A DNA stretch of 64,000 bases, taken from Beta vulgaris subsp. vulgaris (Eukaryota; Streptophyta; Magnoliopsida; Caryophyllales; Amaranthaceae). Position 1 is the stretch's first letter. The number at the start of each line of letters is the position of its first letter. Positions 33,621 through 44,276 of the stretch are shown here, piece by piece. The stretch is taken from positions 28,600,865 through 28,664,864 of the forward strand of contig NC_079209.1 in assembly GCF_026745355.1 (NCBI RefSeq). Direction: 5' to 3'. The notes beneath the pieces were generated by a model. It was not told the origin of the DNA and made no database searches. It was given only the letters and a program-made list of their open reading frames with translations. The position numbers and the translations under genes were made by a program.

Positions 33621-33996
33621 TCATAATAATATTGCTTAGCCAATCAGATGCTCCCTAATTAGGGTGACATCCAGGTACAACAGTCATTTCAAACACTAAA
33701 AATAGCCCTTGAAATCAGGGGAAAGGTACGTTTTTCAGAATATAGTACTGTTATTCTGCCATAAATACTCTCTCTCTACTTTCTCTCTCTAAAAGTTTCT
33801 TTTCTACTCCTGATACCGGACATAAGCTTCGGAGGGGGAAATACCACCCAAACCTCCAGGGTGGGTCCCTTTTTGCAAGTCTGAAGGCGGAATTGTGGTT
33901 CGGGTTTAGAGTTCAGACATTGTTGCACAAGTCTCTTATTAGTGAACCTACTGTTGGGGATAGTAGTATTATTTACGAGTTTAGCACTACATAACA
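33621..33996 (+). repeat. Element C, 5' LTR (inner part)
   Basis: The segment runs into ATAACA at 33996, directly followed by a primer-binding-like sequence, so it is the end of a 5' LTR. ATAAATA at 33761-33767 is followed by CT-rich leader sequence, fitting a promoter and R/U5. The outer boundary is not defined because no 3' LTR copy is in the window; the LTR may extend left into the duplicated segment. Confidence 0.65.
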
Positions 33997-34016
33997 TTTT
34001 GTGCCGTCTGTGGGGA
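33997..34016 (+). other. Element C primer-binding-site-like sequence
   Basis: TTTTGTGCCGTCTGTGGGGA follows the LTR and resembles the TTGGCGCCGTCTGTGG sequence common after plant Tat LTRs. Confidence 0.7.
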
Positions 34017-34025
34017 GACGCAACA

Positions 34026-35710
34026 ATGACTGATTGTCACTCATCCAATATTGCTAGGAATAGAAGTTTTGAGATACAAGTGGAGGATACGGTGGGCGAT
34101 GAAAGGCCACCTAGAGGAAGAGATAGGCCCTCTGCTGCTGTTCGTCTTTCTGGATGGAGCAGGGAACCTGTCATTCAAGAAAATCCTGAGCGTCCAGTGA
34201 CATCTGCCTATCTGGAAACTGTCTTGAATGACTTCCAGACCAGGATAGCCGCCGTCATGGAGGAGCAAATCAAAAATAACATGTCGTTTTTCTAGGTCAA
34301 TCCAAACCGGGCCGCTGTAGCACTACCTAGGGGGCAGTCTCAAGAAGGTCGCTCAGGGACAAGCCGGCCACCTCGACAGGAAATGTCCATGCGATTGTCG
34401 AAAGGGAAGCAGCCAACAGTTAATGAACCAAGGAGAAAGATGGACTGGAAGTTGGTGGTCCGTCCAGGAGATAATATTCCTCCTAGTGATCATAAGATGG
34501 AGACAGATGCGATGGAGTATTTGGAGGCCAAGAGGGCAGCTTCTCTTCAGCGTTCAGCCTCAAGGTCTACTGCTTACATGAAGGATCCTCCATTAAGGCT
34601 GCCATCAAGAACTGAAGAAAGAAGTCAAAGACCTTCGGTTGTCCAGCTAAGGCAAGAAAAAGCGATTTTACAACCTATGGTGTATAGGCGTCAAGGCCTA
34701 GCTAAAATCTCCTCCGCTCCAGTGTTAAAAGAATATCGTCGGGAGCACATACCCACTGAGGGACATGCTAGGGCACTCAAGATTAACTGGCCAACCCCAT
34801 TCTCGACCAGAATTATGGAGTCTCCCCCATTCCCAAAGGTTAAGCTACCGACGATAGAGCCTTTTGACGGAACTACGGATCTAGATGATCATCTATCAGC
34901 ATAGAAACATCAGATGTATGTTCAAGCGGTTGATGATGCTACCTAGTGCAAGAATTTTCCAGCCACTTTGTATCTTGTTTACTAGCTACTTCCCCCTAAC
35001 TCAGTGAATAATTTAACTGAGCTTAGTATCTTGTTTACTAGCTACTTTGTCGCAAACTGGCAGGAACAGAAGACCAGCATGCATTTGGATAAGGTCATCC
35101 AAGGACCTAAAGAAGCCCTAAGAAGTTATGTGAAGAGATTCAACCTAGAAGCATTGTAGATCCAGGATCTGAATGTAGGAGCGGCCTCTGACGCCTTCAT
35201 CAGGGGTCTAAGACCAGGAAGTTTTAAGTTCGATCTGGTGAAGAGGAAGATTTATACTCTGACCGAAGCCCTTCAGGAGCTAGAGGCATTCATCCATGCT
35301 ACGAAAGTTTGTGCGGAAGCAAAGTATCCGGAGGCAAAAAAGATTGAAGAAACAGTTCAGCCAAAGAAGAGCATCCCCAAGAAAGCTGAAACTTAGGCGG
35401 TTACTTTGATGATACCCTCATCTAAGAGAAGCAAAAGAGCTGAACCAGCAACATCGGTTGAGCCTATAGAATTCAGCAAAGATCAATACTCCATTCTTAT
35501 GGAGATAAAAGTTCAGTATGAACTGAAGGCGCTTGCTGAAATGAAGACTCCCTACAGAAATGGGGATAAAAGCAAGTATTGCCGAGAGGGTGAAAGGTCA
35601 GATAAGTCCTTTTGCCAAGCAAGAAGAGGAAATGCATGGCCATCAAAGAAGAAAAAGTTTCGTCAGAAGAAGTAATGGCCCTCATGGGTATTGGGCTAGA
35701 CCGACCGGAG
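34026..35710 (+). pseudogene. Element C gag, fused to the pre-RT linker
   Basis: The frame opens at ATG 34026, 30 bp after the LTR. The capsid core is recognisable: PPFPKVKLPTIEPFDGTTD, DLDDHLSA, then QGPKEALRSYVKRFNLEAL and FIRGLRPGSF. In-frame stops include TAG at 34293, 34902 and about 34944 (the latter two at expected Trp codons). At about 35580 the zinc-knuckle region begins (GDKSKYC) but stops at once and switches to sequence that reads, in another frame, SSEEVMALMGIGL and continues across the D insertion into the reverse-transcriptase linker. The knuckle and the whole protease are therefore deleted. Confidence 0.82.
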
Positions 35711-37161
35711 TGATAGGCTAAAGTCGTATCAACTAATCAAAAATAACCTAAGGTCCACTAACTAGTAGTCAGGGAAGTCAGGATCGAATCCACAGGGAGA
35801 AGTTATATTATCGTATCTGAACTCTAATATTACACTAACGAAATCAGATGAATTGGTTGTGTTACAAAACTAAGCAGATAGCAGAACTAAATATGAAGTT
35901 GTAAATATATTAATAAAGTACTAGAATCGTGGATCACTAATGCATACAATTCGCGAAATCAGGGATAAATAATAACCACCTAGTAAGTCAACTGTCTAGG
36001 GCACATGTAATTTCTCTCGAACATTACCTCCCTTGAAGATTACCCAGCCGCTCTCGCATAGTCAAGGGTCACTTTGCCTAATGATAGACAGCCTATACGA
36101 TATATCTCATCTCGAAGTAGATTCAGTATTGCAACAATAGGAATATAAATCAGGCCTAACTTATAATTCTAGCGTGAAGAATCAATCAAAGGAAACAATT
36201 GATATACAGGATAATCAAACTAATCTATCAATCCCTCATTGCATACATAGATCTCCACAATTCTAGATATAGGACTACTCACTCATAATCATGAAAACAA
36301 TAACAAAACTCATATAAAAATTCATACTTTAAAACATGGCAAATAACTAAGAAAATAATCTAATTAACAATGGAAGAAATAACAAAGAAATAATGAAGAA
36401 AGATTACCGAATTATATTGAACTATGAATAAGCAAAAGGTTTGATCTTGAATTGAAATCACAAAGCAATAAAAGCAAGGTTCTTCAACACTCTCTAGAGA
36501 AAACTAATAATACAAACCAAGATCAAAGCTAATAATTCTGATTTTTCTTTTTATAAAAGCCCTAAAACAATAGCCAAAAGTCTCGAAAGAAGGGCCCGTA
36601 TTCATTAAAAAACTGCGTGTCGTCAGTCGCCCGATCGGGCCAAATGCCCGATGGAATCGGGCTCCAAAGCGAGGAAAAGGCAAAACGCAGACGTCCGATG
36701 AGATCGGGCTGACCCGCCCGATGACATCGGGCGGTCTATAACATGGTAGGTACCAGCGGATGGCATGAGGGCGCCCGATATCGGGCCAAGTCGCCCGATC
36801 GGGGAACACCGAATACGACTGGGCGTTGAACGCCCGATGGGCCCGCAGCAGAACTTGAAATATGTTCTTCTGCCCGATCGGGCTGGGCCGCCCGATCCTG
36901 TCGGGCCGGTCATAGCCGTTTTTCGTTCTTCCTTTCTCAAAGTCCCGGAAACATCCTCGGGATCTAAAACTCAGCTCAACCTCTCTAATCCATGTGCAAT
37001 CATATAAAGTAGGTAATAGCTTCCAAAACCTACAATTCAATACAAAATAGCAAACCACAACTAGATGGAGAGAGTTAGTACCAAATGGCTCCTAAGAGCA
37101 CCATAACCATAACTTTTAGCACATAATAGGGGAGAAAACTCTATATAAAACCATAATATCA
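35711..37161 (-). repeat. Element D, 3' LTR
   Basis: The 1451-bp LTR begins TGATAGGCTAAAGTC on the plus strand and ends AATATCA, so both strands start TGATA. It aligns to the split right LTR end to end. It contains a cluster of GCCCGAT palindromes at 36628-36907. Long open frames on both strands here overlap the palindromes and are not genes. Confidence 0.93.
36628..36907. repeat. Paired GCCCGAT palindromes in element D LTR
   Basis: Nine CCCGAT-based palindromes lie in 280 bp, mostly in closely spaced pairs: CCCGATCGGG or CCCGATATCGGG next to CCCGAT-NNN-ATCGGG forms (inner bases GGA, GAC, CCT). The right LTR carries the same cluster at 46999-47028 and 52898-53155. Confidence 0.9.
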
Positions 37162-37185
37162 AACTCCCCAAGCTAAACCTTTGCT
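37162..37185 (-). other. Element D polypurine tract
   Basis: The minus strand reads AAGGTTTAGCTTGGGGAGTT immediately before the 3' LTR start TGATATTATGG. A GCTTGGGG(G)AGTTTGATA junction is characteristic of Athila elements and primes second-strand synthesis. Confidence 0.8.
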
Positions 37186-38928
37186 TGTCCCTAAGCAAAG
37201 CACAACATGAATATGAATAGAATTTGCTTCACCCCTCAAAGTATGAAACTCAAACATTTTGACCTCAAAAACCTTCAAGCAAGCAAAGTTCAAGTTCAGT
37301 TGATCAGATCACTTTTGACTACCAATCACTTAAGCAAATTGTCCGAAATAGCGCCATACATAACTTGCACATCTTGAAAAGGGACTCACCAGGTGTCACT
37401 CCTCTCAATTTTTGTGGCGAGCATAAAGTGTGCCCGAACGCTCACCAACCCAACCATAATATCCCTTCCCTCTCACACTCTCATGTGTTTAGAAAAGGTA
37501 AAATATCGCTCATCCTACTCAAGTCGACTCGAATAACAAACTTAAACTTCAACTTTGGCACATTGACTCTGTATCATTCCAATAAACATTCAAACAAGTG
37601 CTCAAAAGGTCTTTCTGAGGGTTGTAATGGGGCTCGGGTAAAGGTATGGGAATTATTTGGGGAATGTGGTGGAAAAGCCCAGAAAAGGGGAGCAATCAAC
37701 ACTAGTAGAACTAGGTGTGGTAAAACAACTTCCATGGTCTCAATCACATACCCAAAATAATGACCAACTTTAGATTTTTCGAACCAACCAACAATTGTCT
37801 CCTTGATAGTTTTCAGCAAAATGTATTGTTCTGATTTTATCTTCTTTTTCTTTCATGACTCGTGACTTCTTGATTCTTTTCATGTGTTATTTTTATTTTT
37901 TTTCTTTTTCCTCTTATTCACTTCACCTCATGTCAACATAAACATATTATTTCCAATCAACCCGAAAATCAACCACACAAATAGTTCTAACCTAACAAAT
38001 GCTCCCCCAAGCTAGGCTTGGGACAATAAACATTGAAAAGGCTCAAGGCATGTAATGTGGCTTGATATAGATCCAAAAAACTCATTAGGCTCAGCGGGGC
38101 TAGGAGGGAAATGATTCTTTTGTAAAAAATTCTGAGGCCAAAAATCAAACAATTGAACGCCTCTATCACAGCACAATGTTCAAAGTCATCAGAAATCAAC
38201 GAGTACAATGCCAAAGTCAAGATAAGAATGATATGAGGAACTAACACACAAGGATAATTCGGACAAAATATGCATCCGAAGGCTCGAATGAATCCTTACA
38301 ATGTAACCAGTTCAAGCATGCAGTTAAAGTAGGTTTTTATCATCAAAATCTACTCAAGACCAAGGCAATCAAAGATCACATCACAACATCCCAATCACGA
38401 ATGCCCGATTATCCAGTATAATGAGTTAAATCATTTTTCAAGGCAAAGTTTGGGGCACAGGGAAGCAATTAGACTATTCATGTTCAACTCGTATTTTTGG
38501 TATTTTTTCAGCAATATTTCATTTTTTTGTTGTTTTGTTTTTATGAAAAGAAAAAGAAATTAACTAATTAACTAACTTAACTAGCCTAAGAACCAGTAAA
38601 ACTAACCTACCTAAAAAGCAATAATAGTGAGAGTGTACTTACAGAATCTCCCCCAAGCTGAACGTGGCAATGACCTCATTGCAACAAGGGAAGGAGAGAC
38701 ATGGATATCAGTCATCCATGTGCAATCCTCACTAGCCTCATCTCCATCCCCTCACTGCTCGCGGCTGACTGTAGCTCGGGTTCCAAGTATACCACGACGG
38801 GTGTGCATCATGCTCAGCAATGCGATGAAGGCGGCAGTTCTCGTCGTACATCGAATACAAAGCCAGCTGCTGATCATTGGCTAATGTATCGACCCGCTGA
38901 CTAGATTCTGAAGAAAACACCATTGGCA
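37186..38928 (-). other. Element D 3' untranslated region
   Basis: Long, AT-rich, non-coding stretch between the third ORF and the polypurine tract, with T-rich patches near 37880-37920 and 38495-38545. Open frames here have no recognised domain. Long 3' regions are usual for Athila elements. Confidence 0.6.
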
Positions 38929-40075
38929 TCAACCTGCTGGCTGATGCCCTGGATGGCCGCTGTTAGCTGCAATGCCAGTATCCATACGCTGGAGCAGGGT
39001 CATCATCTCCTGAAACTCAAAGGAATGAGGAGCAGTAGAATATGGGGGAGGGGGAGCATCAGAAGATGAGGGGATATCCTCAACATGGGGTGGACGACGG
39101 TAGTAGGTACGCCCAGGTTTGATTCTTGCCAAAGGGTTGGCAATTCGACGGAAGGCATTCCGTTAACTTGCCACTGGTATGTATCCCCACCCCGGTCCAA
39201 CAAATGAAGGCGAGTGAAATAGGCATAGTCTAATAAGGTAGGTCCTAAGGCCGACTGATAACGAGTCTCGTCAAAGTCGGGAATGGCCCTAGCAAAAACA
39301 GTAACTAGCCCCCCGTTCACAATGGGACGAGAGGAAAACGTCCCATCGGCGCGCCGCTTAGGGTATGTGGTGGCAACACGCTCCATTTGGAGCGCATCAT
39401 GATGAGGGATATTGTAGTGAAAACAGCGCGGAGTACCCCAGTATATATAACTACCAATCAGATAAAGCTCATCCCCCCGAATGAGCTGACCTTCAACCCT
39501 CCCAAACAAAGTCTTGGACATAAAACGAACCCAAATTTTAAAAATAGGTTGGTGGATGTACCGGGCATGACAATGTTGAAGGGTGAAATCAGTTTCATCC
39601 CCGATAATAGCATAATAAATATCCCGGTGATGATAGTCAGGGGGGTGCCCAATCTCCCCCCGATTGAGGACACGGAGTATGCGAGCAAACTCCGGGAGGG
39701 TGAGGGTGAAGTCCCGATTAAGAGCCGATAGGAAACATGAGAAATTGGTCCCGAGGGAGGGTGGGTCACTTTTAAACTACTGTAAAACTCATATACAAGC
39801 ACGGGATATGTGTTGACATAAACGGTAAAAAGGGATTCCATACCATTTATTTTCATAAAATCTCTAAATTCATTAGCAATTCCCAATTTATCTAAAAATT
39901 CGATGTCAAGTAAAGTTGTAGGACTTACCTCGCGCCCCTTGAGGCGCTGAAATCTTTCTCTTTGTTCCTCTGTGGAGAAGATGACATCCTGAAAGGTCTC
40001 ATCGCGGGGGATTTCCGGTGGTGGTGGTGGTGGTGGTTGTGAGCCCGTAGTAGTTTTTCGTCGCCTTGTGAACAT
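38929..40075 (-). pseudogene. Element D third ORF (Athila ORF-1-like)
   Basis: The frame starts at ATG 40075 (MFTRRRKTTTGSQ, then a Pro7 run) and continues ERFQRLKGREVSPTT ... FMKINGMESLFTVYVNTYP, then after a shift LTLPEFARIL ... ARYIHQPIFKIWVRFMSKT, then IYWGTPRCFHYNIPHHDAL. The pattern matches the plant 'Athila ORF-1' protein family (Pfam PF03078), here between pol and the 3' LTR, the position where some Athila elements carry an envelope-like ORF. No clear signal peptide or transmembrane segment is visible in the conserved frame, so an envelope role is not supported here. One-base shifts near 39735 and 39140 break it. Confidence 0.75.
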
Positions 40076-40434
40076 GATACTAGGATGTGCAAAATTTCAA
40101 ACCTTCAACTCACTCTCTAATGGGGAAAAGAGGGGAAAAATTGTATCACTCAAATCCTCACTTTAATGGTGGAAAAGATGAAAAAGAAGATGGAGGTGAG
40201 AGATAAAGTGGGAGAAAAGTGAAGAAAGTGGAGTGAGAGATGAGTAGAAAGTGATGTGAGAGAAAAATTTGTAAGAATTTGAAGATATGAGTGAGGGTCT
40301 TCAATGGTGGAAAGGGGGTTTGGAGAAGAAGATGAGAGAATTTGGGGGTTAGGGTTTGGAGGAGAGAGAAAGTGTGAGAGGAAGTGAGTGAAAACAAGGG
40401 GAAAAACCCTTTAATCTCGTCAGTTGCACCCCGA

Positions 40435-40805
40435 GCCCGATCGGGCGTGTCGTGCCCGGTCCCATTGGGCGTAAATTTTTTTTTCTGAAATTTGCCAAAA
40501 ACCCGTTGCGCGCCCGATCAGGCAACCTCACTTGACCACATCAGGCGTTTCTTCTCCAAAACTGAATTCGTTGCGGGCCCGATCGGGTCTCCATGTCCGA
40601 TCGGGCGATTTGTTTAGCCTTTCCAATTCCTGTTGCGGGCCCGATCGGGCGTCTGTCACGTCCTTGATTTTTGTCGTAATTTGGGTTCACGGAACATTGC
40701 CCGATCGGGCGTCTAGGCCCGATCCCATCGGGCGGTTGCCTTTTTTACGCGATTCATGTTTCCGTTGCGCGCCCGATCGGGCAGCCTCGCCCGATGGCCT
40801 CGGGC
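40435..40805. repeat. Paired GCCCGAT palindrome array upstream of third ORF
   Basis: Six or so units, each with a strict GCCCGATCGGGC-type palindrome and, in most, a second palindrome 5-12 bp later, either spaced (CCCGATCCCATCGGG, CCCGATGGCCTCGGG) or strict. Several units are preceded by GTTGCG(C/G). The array is non-coding, between integrase and the third ORF, and repeats the design of the LTR cluster. Confidence 0.88.
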
Positions 40806-41048
40806 TATGCCTAGTAAGCAATGGCTCGTATTTTTGAATGAACTTTTCCAGTTGGGAAGCAATCCTGCACACATGTAACCTGAAGAGGAATATCAGTACC
40901 CGCTCACTCTCTCACCAAACTACAAAAATTAGCAAAGTAAAAAAAATAAAAATCTAGAAAAAACTACGAAAGAAAAGGAAAGAAATCGGGTTGCCTCCCG
41001 AGCAGCGCTGGTTTATAAAGGTCCCGCACGACCATAATGCTTCATCTC

Positions 41049-42796
41049 TCAAACAGAAGGGGATGGGGGTTGAAGGTTTAACTCCTCCATAGATCCAACA
41101 GGGATTCCTGTATGGTACAACTTCAGACGTTGTCCATTAACTTTGAACTTCTCACCTGTTGCATTCATCACCTCAATAGAACCAAACTTGTTAGTGTTAG
41201 TGACAGAAAAGGGACCAGACCACCTAGACTTCAGCTTACCAAGAAAAAGGTTTAGTCTAGAGTTGTACAGTAAAACTTTGTCACCAATAGAGAACTCCCT
41301 GCTCAAAATTTTCTTATCATGCCATCTCTTAGTGCGCTCTTTGTAGAGACGCGAACTATCATAGGCATTCAGTCTAAGTTCATCAAGCTCATTGATTAGT
41401 CGATAAGGGGTTTGTCTCCTGCTAGTTTATCATCAAGGTTCAACTCTTTAACCGCCCAAAAAGCCTTATACTCTAGTTCGACAGGTAGGTGGCATGCTTT
41501 TCCATAGACTAGTCGATAAGGGGTGGTACCAATAGGGGTCTTAAAAGCAGTTCTATAAGCCCATAAGGTGTCATCTAACTTATCACTCCAATCTTTTCGA
41601 GATTTAGCTACCACTTTCTCCAAGATAGACTTTATTTCACGGTTAGACACTTCTACTTGCCCACTTGTCTGAGGATGGTATGCTAGGCCAGTCCTATGGT
41701 AGACACCATACTTTTTGAGTAGGGCTTCAAAGGTTCTTTTGTGAAAGTGAGATCGACCATCACTAATGACAACCCTTGGTACCCCAAACCGTGGAAAGAT
41801 AATTTTTTTAAACATTTTCATGACCACCTTAGAGTCATTGGTTGGTGATGCAATAGCTTCTACCCACTCATATATATAGTCAACAGCAACAAGTATGAAA
41901 TTATTGCCTGAGGAAGAGGGAAAAGGACCCATAAAATCAATACCCCACACATCAAATAGTTCAACTTCCAGGATGGGGGTTTGGGGCATCTCATGTCTAC
42001 GGGAAATATTTCCTGTTGTTTGGCATGCATCACAAGACTTAACAAAAGTACTAGCATCATGAAAAAGAGTCGGCCAATAAAAACCAGATTGAAGTACCTT
42101 TGCTACTGTTTTGGAGGGCCCAGCATGGCCTCCACATGGAAGGGAGTGAGAGTGCTTCAGAATTTCATGCACCTCCCACTCTAGGATACATCGCCTATAG
42201 ATGGTGTCAGCACAGAGCTTGTAAAGAAGAGGGTCATCCCAAAAGTACTGTTTGGCATCATGTAAAAATTTCTTTCTCTGCTGGTAGCTCAGCTCTGGAG
42301 GGGTTTGTCCACTCACACAAAAGTTGGCGAAGTCCGCATACCACGGGGTAACAGAAGTGACTGCCAGGAGCTTATCATCAGGAAAGGAGTCATCAATGGG
42401 TAGGCCTTCTTTCATATCTTCATACTGCAATCGGGACAAGTGGCCAGCCACTACATTTTCTGCACCCTTTTTATCACTGATCTCCAAGTCGAATTCTTGG
42501 AGCAGCAAAATCCACCGAATGAGTCGAGGCTTTGCCGCCTTTTTGGCTAGGAGGTACTTCAATGCAGCATGATTGGTGAAGACAATGACCTTAGACCCAA
42601 GCAGATAGGTCCTGAACTTGTCCAGTGCATAGACCACAACTAGAAGCTCTTTCTCCGTGGTAGCATAATTAACTTGAGCTTCATCTAGTGTCTTGCTAGC
42701 ATAGTAGATGGCATGGAGGATGTTGTCTTTCCTCTGACCAAGGACAGCTCCCACAGCATAATCGCTAGCATCACACATTATCTCAAACGGGATGGT
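41049..42796 (-). pseudogene. Element D RNase H and integrase
   Basis: The frame beginning [15 protein letters not shown] at 42778 is the gypsy RNase H ([41 protein letters not shown]), continuing into integrase with HHCC residues ([10 protein letters not shown] ... CDACQTTG) and the triad D in [11 protein letters not shown] in VISDGRSHF and E in [10 protein letters not shown]. It ends at 41396 through a frameshift; the C-terminal part (SIGDKVLLYNSRLNLF, KVNGQRLKLYH) is in another frame at 41049-41306. This is the longest intact stretch (460 codons) of the element. A TAG at 42797-42799, probably a former Trp, separates it from the reverse transcriptase. Confidence 0.93.
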
Positions 42797-43412
42797 CTAA
42801 TCTGGAGATCGGATGATAGGAGCAGTAGTCAGAGCTTGCTTGATCCTGTTAAAAGACACTAGACACTCATCAGTAAACAGGAACGGGGCATCCTTGAGGA
42901 GAACTCGAGTAAGTGGTTTAGCAATTTTAGAGAAGTCCTTGATAAAGCGGCGATAAAATCCCGCATGACCAAGAAAACCTCTAACACCCTTAACATTCAC
43001 AAGAGGGGGTAATTGCTCAATCACTTGAATTTTTGTTTTGTCCACCTGGATGTAATATGACCAAGTACCACTCCTTCAGTAACCATGAAGTAGTACTTCT
43101 CCCAGTTCAAGACAAGGTGGACATCCTTACATCTTTTTAGTACTTTAGCCAGATTCAGCAAACATGCATCAAAATCAATGCCATACACACTAAAGTGATC
43201 CATAAATACTTCCATGATGGACTCAATAAACTCAGAAAATATGGCCATCATACAACGTTGAAAGGTAGCAGAGGCATTACATAGGCCAAAGGGCATCCTT
43301 CGATATGCAAAGGTACCATAAGGACATGTAAAGGTGGTCTTCTCCTGGTCATCTGGGTGGATAGGAATTTGGAAGAAACCAGAATAGCCATCTAGATAAC
43401 AAAAATGAGAAT
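42797..43412 (-). pseudogene. Element D reverse transcriptase (partial)
   Basis: Only the later part survives: YSGFFQIPIHPDDQEKT at about 43340-43390 (a frame not open for long), MPFGLCNASATFQRCMMA at 43296, the catalytic loop as VFMDHFSVYG (expected DD, second Asp now His), and GFLGHAGFYRRFIKDF with KPLTRVLL. A small deletion near 43040 shifts the frame. The fingers and first part of the palm are missing: protease-side sequence joins the palm directly near 43412-43425. Confidence 0.85.
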
Positions 43413-44241
43413 ACTAACCGTTCATCCTCGTGAGTGGTAATACCGTCAAGCTCGACACAGGTAAAAGCTGCTTCCCAAGCATCCACTTCAGTAGTCCGAA
43501 TACTATCATCACCTGTGGAAGAGGTAAAACAAAGCAAAGCCTCCAGAGGATTCCGCATAAGGGATTGGGGCATGTCATCATTAACCAGCACATCAATGAC
43601 ATATATTCTATAACAGGCTTCCTCTAGCATGGGATTTTTCAAAGCATTGGTCAAACTAAAAGTCACCTTATCATCCTCCACAGTCAAAGTCAATTTCCCA
43701 TTTTTAACATCTATGACAGCTCCAACAGTATGAAGGAATGGTCTCCCTAAAATGATGGGGATTTGAGTATCCTCTTCCATGTCAAGCACAACAAAATCCA
43801 CAAGAATATAAAATTTACCTACCCTCACAGGAACGTCCTCTAAGATACCTAGGGGGTATTTAACAGAACGGTCAGCCATTTGAAGAGTAATGTTGGTACA
43901 TTTTAAATCTCCCATGTCAAGCTTTTTGCAAACAGTCAGGGGCATGACACTAACACTAGCACCTAAATCACATAAGGCTTTGTCAATAAATATGGTGCCA
44001 ATATTACAAGGGATGGAGAAACTCCCCGGATCTTTCAATTTAGGAGGGATTGATTTTGCAAAAGAGCACTACATTCTTCAGTAACGGTAACGGTTTCTAC
44101 TGCATTAAAGGCTCTTTTCCTAGTCAAAATTTCCTTCAAAAATTTAGCATATGCAGGTACTTGAGTAATGAGTTCAGTAAATGGGACAGTTACCTGAAGA
44201 TTCTTCACTACCTCCATAAACTTACCAAGTTGGTGATCCAA
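43413..44241 (-). pseudogene. Element D protease and preceding linker
   Basis: The linker (MPSYAKFLKEIL-like VPAYAKFLKEILTRKR, TEECSALLQ) at 44039-44241 leads, after a short frame break, to protease: SIPCNIGTIFIDKALCDLGA with active site CDLGASVSVMP and IPIILGRPFLHTVGAVIDV. CDLGAS in place of D(S/T)G is normal for Athila. The frame then runs into the reverse-transcriptase deletion junction near 43420. Confidence 0.88.
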
Positions 44242-44276
44242 CTTATTCTTTGATAGACGAGTGGGGAATGGTACCT

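Noticed and set aside
36504..37058. 184-codon frame on the minus strand and overlapping frames
   Set aside because: Lies wholly in the element D LTR; openness follows from the GC-rich palindromes and is broken in the other LTR.
37365..37760. 131-codon plus-strand frame and 81-codon minus-strand frame
   Set aside because: In the element D 3' untranslated region; both strands are open and neither shows a recognised motif.
40435..40805. CRISPR-like regularly spaced repeats
   Set aside because: Units are palindromes with uneven spacing and variable form, in a plant retrotransposon, with no cas genes.
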